A stretch of DNA of 20,986 bases from Paramacrobiotus richtersi. Taxonomy: Eukaryota > Tardigrada > Eutardigrada > Parachela > Macrobiotidae. A program made the translations under genes and the position numbers. The DNA lies in contig JAQGAU010001168.1 of assembly GCA_034698045.1 (NCBI GenBank), positions 1-20,986 on the forward strand, in the 5' to 3' direction. This document shows, in pieces, positions 1-8,800 of this stretch (positions are counted from its first letter, which is position 1; each line of letters begins with the position of its first letter). The notes under the pieces are model-generated. The model searched no databases, had not been told where the DNA came from, and worked only from the letters and a program-made list of their open reading frames with translations.

Positions 1-2222
1 ATACAAGCACGACCACGTTTTCCCTCCTCGTTAGCTCGAGCAGATCCACAAATCGAGCATATGGCACACTGCTCGCACAACCAGCGTCCACTGGGCACTT
101 TCGGTACGCCAACGCAAAATGAATGGTATCCCCGATCACACAGATCACAAAACATCATTTTGTCCTATGGAAATAAAAAAAAAACTTAGACATACACAGG
201 AGTAGTATCTAAACACAAATTCAGAAGGTGTGCTTCCAAAGATATGACAAATAACTGTACGCTGCATTTGTAGAGCAGTATTATTCTCAATGCAGTCACC
301 AACCTCTTTAGCAGAACTCTTGCATTTATGGCAATTTTTACACTCGCTGCATTCCCAAGGATACTTCTTCATGCACAATAGGGTCTGCTTCGGCAAATTG
401 ACACAGCTCGGATGATCTGCAACACCAAACGCTTACGAAACATCCACGAGACAGAAAACCTGAAATGCCGTAACTTACATTTCTTTTTACATTTGGTACA
501 CTCGAGAAGCGTCTGTTTGGACAGCGTCTGTCCCTCCTGACTACTGTCTCCACTCTTTCCCTTCTTCTTTTTACCCGATTCCTTAGCGCCACCAAGAGCC
601 GTCTCCGAGAGCTCTCCAACTGGCTCCTTTTTTAATGCTTTGTCAACAGAAGAAGCTTCCGACCCCTGCGCCTCCGCCGCACTAGGCGGGGTCTTATCTT
701 TTACGTGGCACACATAACAAGAATCCGGTGGTGGTATGTCCACTTCCTGATCGTAAATCTCGGCAAGGATCAACCGATCACTAGCTTCCGACAGGGAATC
801 CAGCAAAATACTGGTCGACATGGGATCCATGTCCACTTTGGCGCGTTTGTTCCGACTTCCTTTGGCCGCGCCTTTCTTACTTCTGTTTTTGACCACCGGC
901 GCGGGCGAGCGAGGAAGGGATGTAGGAGCTTCCGCTGGGACAGCAGGAGGTTCGTTGGCGAGTGTTGGAGCTGCTTCATCAACTGGAGGACTTTCCTTTA
1001 ATGGGGATGCCGCTTTCTGGTTTGATGTTTTCTCTTCATCATCGAAAAGTGAACACTCCTCATCAGAAGTGTTCGTAGTATCACCATACAGTTCAGCCTT
1101 CCGTTTACGATAAGCCTCTGTGCTCATATGCAGGAATTGTGCGGCATTAGGCGGAAGAACGTTAACAGCTGTGCGCAGAGGGAAATAGCTCAGAGCGCGT
1201 CCGGAGAGTCTAAAAATTTGTGAAAAGTGAAAACGAAGTCTGACACTGATTATAATCAAGTTCTGCAGTTAAGCGATCTCGAATGAAACGATTAAATGGC
1301 ACAACGCAAAAAAAGTAGTGAGTACAAATCATAAAATTTTGCTTACATTGGCACATTATCCGCAAACTGCGGCGGGGAGATAGTCAAGGAAGCGGGATAA
1401 GCACTAACGGAACTGGAGGTATATTTCGGTGAACCATTTAATTCGTCCACAAAAACTGAACCGTCGGATACAGTTTTGTGCTTCATCTGGATCAAGTCAG
1501 GATCGGGACGTAAAACACTGACGACACGCCGCGGTACGTGGTAAATCTGAAAAAAAATCCTAACGGTAACGGTAAAAACGGTAATAACACAAAATTAATA
1601 ATAAAGCCTTTTTTTATAAAGGCACAAAGATGTAATCTGCACTTTCGCGACCAGAAAAACTATAACTGTAAGAAGACGCTGATGCTCACAAACATGCGCG
1701 AACAGAACGACTTACGTTCGTCTGGAGATCATAATAAAACTTGCGCTCCGTATTTCTTCGCTGATTCAGCTCGGCATTGTACTTTCCAACCGCTTTCAGT
1801 GCTCTCTGACGCTGAAATTTCAGACGATTTTCGCGCAGCTGAACTGCAGTCAACACCACCGAACCCGAAGACTTCTCAATAATGTCCGCATCCGCTGAGT
1901 GTGTCGATTCCTGAGATGTTTGCGAGAACAACGGCGCACTGGATTGACTGGAACACTCGCTCGTGAGATTAAGCGGTTCATCCCCGAAAGATAATCTCGT
2001 GTCCGTTATGGCGTCCGCCAAGTTGAGTGGACTCTTGGGTCGCTCAAACGCTCGTTTGGGCGCTGAGGTCTGAATCTCGAGGGACGTGTCCTTTGGTTTC
2101 GCGGTGGACTTTTTCGGAGTTGGTGTGCGCTTGGGCTTGGTGGGTCTTCTGGCCGAGTAAGTGCGTCGGGTTCCGGAGTATGTTCGGGGTGGCTTCCTTG
2201 GTCTACTGCTCGCGGATTCCAT
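1..2222 (-). CDS. PHF10: PHF10/SAYP-like subunit of PBAF chromatin remodeller (3' end off window)
   Basis: Subunit of the PBAF SWI/SNF remodelling complex; its double PHD finger is thought to read histone H3 tails. Minus-strand exons: 2222-1716, 1546-1347, 1209-479, 416-304 and 164-1, running off the left edge; all junctions are GT-AG and in frame. Residues 1-110 are basic and Ser/Thr/Pro-rich. About 150-250 resemble the end of the PHF10 SAY region ([26 protein letters not shown]; human PHF10, recalled from memory, has FDLQTH, VSSYPVAL, LRYLPLNTA). PHD1 ligands are C400, C403, C473, C476, H481, C484, C502 and C505; the tail then reads [12 protein letters not shown]2 continues with [17 protein letters not shown] and GRWLCEQC. 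The ATG at 2222 has a good Kozak context (AACATGG). Odd points: about 69 residues separate the first two Cys pairs of PHD1 (about 17 in human), the N-terminal half of the SAY region is not seen, and the donor at 303 (GTTGGT) is weak. The identification is firm; the true N-terminus is less so. Confidence 0.88.
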
Positions 2223-2900
2223 GTTTGATGTTCTACTGGGTGCAGTGCCAGAATAAAACGCAGCAGGAAACAGCAAGGAAACAGCTCACAATAATTATGG
2301 TGTTATGCCAGCGAATTTGTGACCTGACAGAAATCAAAAACGTAGAAGCTACCGCTGCATTTTACATCCACGGATAACACATCGTCAACGAATCACTGAT
2401 TCGAACTTCGGAAAGGCAGAACTTCTTAGAACGATACCGCTGAGCATGAAAACTGATCAACTAGATAAAAAAGCCTTGTAGCATTACTTACTATACTGAT
2501 ATTACTGACAAAATTTACTAATAAAACTCGCTCATAAAATTATAAAAGTAATAGACAAATAGAACCGACATTTTTCTTCAAAAATCGAAAATCGTAAAAA
2601 ACATTTCGATCGCGTCTTTAGGTGGACTGGTTTGTGCAGCCGACTGGTGAGGATTTGGACTCTACCAATCCAGCATGTTGCTTATTTGTTGCAAACGGCT
2701 TGCTAAACAAGACCTGGATATGTGTGGCTAGCCGCTTTGCGATTCCAAACATTTGTGAGTTGATTTGTCTCCAAACTCGAAAAATTTCTCGCGCAGTGTG
2801 CGAATATCAGAACAAAATTCTTGATTGGCATCTCATTTTTCTAGATTTTATTTCTTTAACTTTATTTAATAAAGTGTTATTACTAGATTCTCCACTGTTC
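2223..2900. promoter_or_regulatory. Divergent spacer between PHF10 and NELFA
   Basis: This 678 bp spacer separates the two start codons, so both 5'UTRs and both promoters, or one shared bidirectional promoter, must lie here unless upstream exons exist. The middle (about 2450-2600) is AT-rich and no clear TATA box stands out. The reading frame leading into the NELFA ATG is open from 2622, directly after a TTTAG at 2617-2621 that could act as a splice acceptor. No conserved peptide was recognised in it. Confidence 0.45.
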
Positions 2901-5415
2901 ATGATGGCGACAGCAGCCCCAGTGGGAGACGTGGTGCAGTGGCTCAACAATCGGTTAGGAAATGCTGAGAAGACTTGGGTTGATGACAGCAGCATTGCGC
3001 CATATCTGACTAAGGAGCTACTCGAAGGAATCCTTGACTGCTTTCTGGACCTCCAGACCCATATCAAAATCAAACTGCTGTTGTCTTTCCTGCACATCGT
3101 GCGGAGAACCGTAGAGACAGTACGACAGAACCTATCGCTTTATTAGATTTAGCGACGACACCTTGTTTTCTGTTTCTAGTTGCGGAGTGAATTAGAAAGC
3201 GTAATCGATTTGGCTGTCAAGGATCCCGATCCCTGGGTGAGTTTGACAGCTGAGCTGATTCGTCACTTTCCATCCAAGGGCGAATTCAACGTCATGGTGC
3301 ACAGTCCGATGTTTAATGGGATGCGAAACGATGTGATGAAGCATTTGAAGCGCCTGTCCGAGCGGACACGTGAACTCCAGCTCGTTCCCTACGAGGCGCA
3401 TTTCATGAACAAGAAGGCTTTTGCCGCGACATACGGCACTGCGGCGGCGCCCGTTAAGCACTTTACGCTCAAACAGAAACCCAAGTCTGCCACTCTGAGA
3501 GCTGATGCTCTTCTGCGAGGTACGAGTCGCTAATATTTATTTTCATTTATCATTTATGCCGATTAGGGAAACTTGCCACATTAAAGTGGTAATTGTTTTA
3601 ATACTAATCGTTTTTAGAAATTAATCATTGTCTGGTATTTATAATTTACTGTTTTGCTATTTTTTAAAGCTTTGTATTATTTGGTCAAAATACCTTGCAA
3701 ATGCTATCATAAATCCATGAATTAACAGTAAGGAAGTAACTGTTAAACAAAGAAATTCACATAGAATATCGTCCAAAATCAGCAGTTAACTGTTCAAAAA
3801 TTAATAGTCTGTTGCTGTAAATAGTGAACTTGAACATTCCTTGTAGCTGCGTCGTATCTTAAAATCCGTACTGTATGGGTTTCACTTTACAGCAAACGAA
3901 GCCAAGCCAAAAAATCTGGCAAATCCTTCCCTTCCTATCCGCTTCAAAGATCAGATCAAAGGCATCGACCAAGCCCTCGGTACGCTCCGAAAACATTCAT
4001 GTACTTAATTAACACAGCCTCAACATGCTGTTTTCACAGCTGGTCCCGGCCAACCTTCCGCTGCCATTAAGCGCGCCTACGCTGCCGGACCCCAGGCCCG
4101 CGTCCAGGCAGCTAAAGAGAAATCATTGGCCGCAGCCAAAGCACGTCCCGCTATTAAAATGCTCGATATAACCGAACAGCCGCAAGCTCAGGACCAGGGC
4201 TCGTACAAACGCCGTCGCAAACTGGTAATGCTGGTTGAAAGTGACCTCCAGTTGAAAAGTCTCTGATGGGATAATTTTGCGCATAGGTCGGCGTTCCAGT
4301 TACCGGGAGCGGTGCGACGAGCGGAGACGGTAAGACCGAAGAGGATGCCTCGGGGACCACTGAGAAAGACCGGGAGGGATCGCCGACCCCGGCTGAAGAG
4401 GATGCATCAACATCCGCCTCATCGTCACCCACCAAAACCACCTCTTTTGGATCTCCCAATCCTACATCCGATCAAAGTATGAAATAATCCCAATAAAAAG
4501 TGTTGAATATAAAATAATGTAGCACTTGAATAAAAAGAGTAATCGGTAAAAGTATTGTATTAATAAGTGAAATAGAAAAGGAATACAGTAAATATTTCCT
4601 TATTTGTAGGTAAATCTCGGCAGTTGTCCCCTGAAATCCCAATGCCACAACCAGCATCATTCTCAACACCTGCTCCGTCGACTGCAGCACCGGACGATGC
4701 CGGAGTCAGTGCCCCTCCTGTGGAACCGGCTTCACCGACCAAAGCAACACAGCCATCGCAGGTTGCCTCATCCGCTCCACAAGTCATCCATCCACAGCCG
4801 GGATCGCTCATGGATCTAAGCAAACTGAAAATAACGGTTAGCATCGACACTTTTGGCTACGTCATAATGCTTCTGTAAAATGTATCGCTTTCTGCTGCAG
4901 AAAGAGACCCAAAAAACAATCGCAGAAATCTTCGCCAAAGCGAACAGAGTAACCCGTCCCGAGAAGATCCTCATCATCAATTTCATTGCCGGGGCTCGAG
5001 GTAAATTAGTCAACCTTGCTTATTTACAACTCACTACCGTTGTATTTCTGACAAATATGGATGGCCTGTAGTCAATCCCTGTCCCGATTTGGGCCCCGTC
5101 TTGACCGTGCGTCTGAGTGAGAATTTGGCGCCCATCATCCTGTCGGATGGGCACCAGATGGATGGTATCGTGGAGGAGTATTTCCATATGAATTTCAGTA
5201 CGGGAGAATGGAAGCGCTTACGCAAACAGAAACCACTACCGCCTCCTGGATCGGAGGCCTTTGGGGCGCCGCTTATGCCGACACCCATTCCTCCCGTGTC
5301 CACATTGACGCCCACACCGTCGAATAGCCAAATGTTTCAGACTGGATCGCCGAATATGGGGTTTAACCAAGGTGGCGGGATGCCGCAGGGAAATCCCGGC
5401 CGGTCTCCATTTTGA
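2901..5415 (+). CDS. NELFA: Negative elongation factor A (NELF-A)
   Basis: Subunit of NELF, which with DSIF holds RNA polymerase II in promoter-proximal pause. Exons: 2901-3119, 3180-3519, 3893-3979, 4040-4224, 4287-4476, 4610-4836, 4901-5000 and 5072-5415. All introns are GT-AG, phases agree, and the product is 563 residues (human about 528). Residues 1-190 match the N-terminal NELF-A domain: FLDLQTHIKIKLLLSFLHIV, DPWVSLTAELI, and VKHFTLKQKPKSATLRA just before the end of exon 2. A basic cluster KRRRK at 272-276 could be a nuclear signal. Residues 278-416 are Ser/Thr/Pro/Ala-rich and probably disordered. The conserved C-terminal block contains ANRVTRPEKILIINFIAGAR, the last residue of which ends at the exon 7/8 junction, and MNFSTGEWKRLRKQKP; the tail from about 505 is Pro/Gly/Gln-rich. 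The first two codons are both ATG (2901 and 2904); 2904 has the better Kozak context. The frame upstream stays open to 2622, so an N-terminal extension cannot be fully excluded. Confidence 0.93.
3520..3892 (+). other. NELFA intron 2
   Basis: AT-rich 373 bp intron, the longest in the gene (the others are 60-133 bp). It holds the 10-bp palindrome CAGTTAACTG at 3783-3792 and related AACTGTT/AACAGT words nearby. No coding or RNA feature was recognised. Confidence 0.75.
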
Positions 5416-8400
5416 AGGGAAGAATGTTATACATTTTCCCATTGTGATAAATTAGGTAAACTGTATGGTTTCGTGCTGTTTCATTTAGCAAGTCGGTCTG
5501 ATAGGTTGCATTTTTTTTTACTCAGAGCTAAGAATATTTGCCGTAAAACAACCTTAGAAGGGGTTTTCTATTGATTTTGTTTGTTGTCGATCTGTTTCCG
5601 GTTCCATTGAACAACAAAGTATTCGCTTCATTTATGCGAAACTTGTGTTGTTCGCTTAAACTATGGTGAAAAACATACAGAATTCGTGTGAGGATATGAC
5701 ATTGTGATACAGGATATAAATTATTTACAGCAGCTAGATTTTATTTTAAGATTTTATTTAAATACGTCCCAAGGTTTTCATGCGATGTGGATGTTCTTAA
5801 TTAGAATATGACGAACTGAACCCTTATTGTGTCATCTATCGCACGAAATTACGCCAAATCTGAGCAAATGAAAACAGAACAAAAAATTCGCAGCTTTCAT
5901 AATTATGACATTAACACACTTTTGTGGTTTGACTGAATTAAACCTTCTTAACTTAACTTGATAATAATGCGATCAGCTTTCGAAAGTTAAAATTACCATA
6001 AATACGGTAATTGTGTAATTACAAATAATATTTTGCTAAAATTTGTTGGGAACTAGTACCTCTCTCTGTAAGTTCCGGTTAAATCCCGCGCTTGAAAACG
6101 GCGTGCTCAAGTGTCATTTTCGAACAACAAATACAAGAAACGTCAAATGCAGTTTATGGTTCGCTTAAAATTAGACGAAGCGGACAGCTAACTCTCCATG
6201 TCTAGGAATAGGTTTCTGGGTAAATCTGAAATACGACACCATTCCATCATAGCAGAATTCGGTAATTTTCCGAAATTAATTCTTCTAAACCAAGATGCAC
6301 TAACGTCAGTGGTTACTGTATCACTAAGAAGAAGAATGTGTCACTAAGGACAACCTGGGAGCAGCAAATTCTGACGAAATAAATTATTTGGAATAATCCC
6401 AAATTAACACCTCTTAAAATGGGCAGTGCGACCACAAAGGTCAGCATGAAAGTAAAATGAAAGGGTTCTTTTCATTGGTTACCTCCCCGTGAAGGCTCGA
6501 AATTCGGGTTGGGCATCAATGTAGTGTTAGGACGATTAGGACGCCGGAACGGGAAGAAATAGCACAATCGTGCGAGCGGAATTCCGTCGTCACATCCGAT
6601 CACAACATGGTATCGTATGTCATCGTCTAGCTCGTCATGTCATCATCGGGGGATCTTTCTTCGATTATGGTTAATCAGCGGAAGTTGGTCTTAACAGAAT
6701 ACAGCGCAAGCCCTGCCGGCTTTTGATGAAGTTTGTGACAGCTAAAAGGTCAGCTAGCTTAATGATAAACCAGCCAACCAAGCAATTGTTTTATGGCCAT
6801 ACTTGCGTATTAATGAGTCTAATACGACCATTTGTCGGACTAATGACGACCGCTTGTCAACCTTATTCGTATATCAGCGAATTAGGGACACTGTTCAATG
6901 TTAAAGTTTAAACCATCAAAACATTATGTATGATCTTATGCCCTTTCTTCGATCCTATTTCTGCTGCATATATAGGCAGCACAGTAATATGTTGATTCAC
7001 AATACTGACAGCTGTGCTATACGGTTTCGTATTCCAGTATGGCGTAATCAGCTGTCGAGCTAATTAAATATTCTAGAGCTTATTTGTTAGCAGATACCGT
7101 TTAATTTCCTACGTTTTTCCCAGCTAGGGTACCGATTTCAGGAAGTGACTTCATAGACGTACTTAATATCAGTTATTGTTAAGACTCAGGAAAACGCAAA
7201 TTACTTGGATTCCATTAGGGCATAACACAGGCCAATATTAGTAATTAAGCAGTTATATGCACACAAAAAACAAGTCCGTGCACTTCAAGCTGATGTACAG
7301 CTGTATACCGGTAATTACAACCGCGTATCATGCTTGTTATATTCCACATGCACGATACATAAATGATTCTTCGGATCAGTTATATTGCGGCGCATATCCA
7401 TTACGTCGTCTGCATATCATGAATGTAAATTATGTATTATCATAAGTCACTTAATGAAGATTAACCACAAGTGAAAATAGTACCATTTAATGATCAAACT
7501 CATAATATCTGATATTTTGATACCTTTTCAAACAACTCTCCGTCGTAACACATGCACTACATACTATGTAGATGCAATGACTACGTTAGTCTACGTAAAA
7601 GATTTGCTGTACCGTTCTATCCAGAATTAACCAGGATGTGTTCTGTCCAAAGGTGAACCGAGTTATGGAAAGAACAGCACACAGAAATGTACGTTATGTG
7701 TAACCATTATTTTGAATAAGTTGTGGTTACGGCGCATACATACGACTACCGCAGAATATTATGTAAAACTTTTCAGTCCATAAAATCATGCATGCCACGC
7801 CTGTAAAAGGACTCGGTTCCATTTGTCCCGGCCCATCCCACTGTACTAATGACAGTCTGTACCTGGTTTGCAGGATCTCGTTTATGGAATCGGCGAAAAC
7901 GTCACTTGAAACGGAAATGAAGCAGCGGGTTTCCCACCATAATCCATTATCATCACATCGTCTTGCCCATCGAGTTGTATCGTTTTTTCTTTTAGTAATT
8001 ACAGTCAACGGTAGGTTCTAGGTGCTCCTACAGGATAACGCGCCATTGTGGCCCATGTCAATCAGTCTATTATAAAAAGCACTCGCTGGTTGCAAATCCT
8101 TTCTCCCGCTCATCAATTTGTACACGAACTGCGCAACGGTACCTGAAAAACTATACTACAGTACAGGCAATATATCGATCACAGAATAGTCCAGCCCTCT
8201 ACGACTGCTCATATTGAAATTGATGATTTGTTACGAGCAAACTTACCGGTTCCGTTAATCTTGATTAATATTAATTTTTATCAACTTGAATACGCGCAAT
8301 ACATGCATATGGTTATCGTTAATACAAACAACTGGAATACAGCTGCTATATATCAGTTACAGATACATGCTGCATCCAGATTCTTGTTGTTCTTTGCAAG

Positions 8401-8800
8401 GATTTGAATGGACCCGAAGTGCTAGCTGGTGTGTAATGACCGGCAGCGATACCCGATCATAATGCTTTGCTGGATATGTATCTAATGTCGATGCCGATTG
8501 TTCAAGTCAATTTTTTCTATCCTATATGGAAATGTTTATGTTTCTACTACGAATCTGATGTTAATTCACGTAGCGGTCCTGTTTATCAGTGGATAATTTG
8601 TTTTCGCCCATCAATTCCTCGGATAATAACAATTCGTCTGAAATCGAAAATGTGCATCGGAACTAGCTGACCATTAGATTTTGTCATCAAGAGCGAAATA
8701 ACTTGCAACACCTTAATTTTTATCAATCGAATCTTCACAGTTGCGTGATTCCTATTCTGACCTTTAACGAATTTACCTATTTCGTTTTATATATATTTTG
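5416..8800. other. 3.4 kb gene-poor spacer between NELFA and the GPCR
   Basis: It must contain the NELFA 3'UTR and the GPCR promoter and 5'UTR. Only short open frames (up to about 95 codons) occur, with no recognisable protein family. No tRNA B-box was found on either strand. A short hairpin, AATTACC/GGTAATT with an 8-nt loop, lies at 5991-6012. A moderately G+C-richer patch at about 7785-7990 has a possible acceptor (GTTTGCAG, ending at 7873) and might be an untranslated GPCR exon, but nothing confirms that. No clean AATAAA follows the NELFA stop closely; GATAAA at 5445-5450 is a weak candidate. Confidence 0.6.
5991..6012. repeat. Short inverted repeat (7-bp perfect stem)
   Basis: AATTACC at 5991-5997 pairs with GGTAATT at 6006-6012 across an 8-nt loop. 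It lies about 580 bp after the NELFA stop. It is an AT-rich stem and could be chance. Confidence 0.5.

Noticed and set aside
1559-1590. ACGGTAA-type triplet in PHF10 intron 1
   Set aside because: Only short, imperfect units in an AT-rich intron; no evidence of a longer repeat or function.
6070-6100. GGTTAAATCCC resembling a tRNA B box
   Set aside because: It lacks the invariant C of GGTTCRA, and no A box or cloverleaf is evident around it.
7727-8021. Overlapping open frames on both strands of about 77-93 codons
   Set aside because: Neither product resembles a known domain, and the minus-strand frame lacks supporting splice or promoter context. Possibly an untranslated exon, but not supported as coding.
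7009-8345. Four CAGCTG E-boxes upstream of the GPCR
   Set aside because: CAGCTG also occurs in coding exons and other spacers of this window (for example near 14664 and 16131), so no clear enrichment can be claimed by eye.
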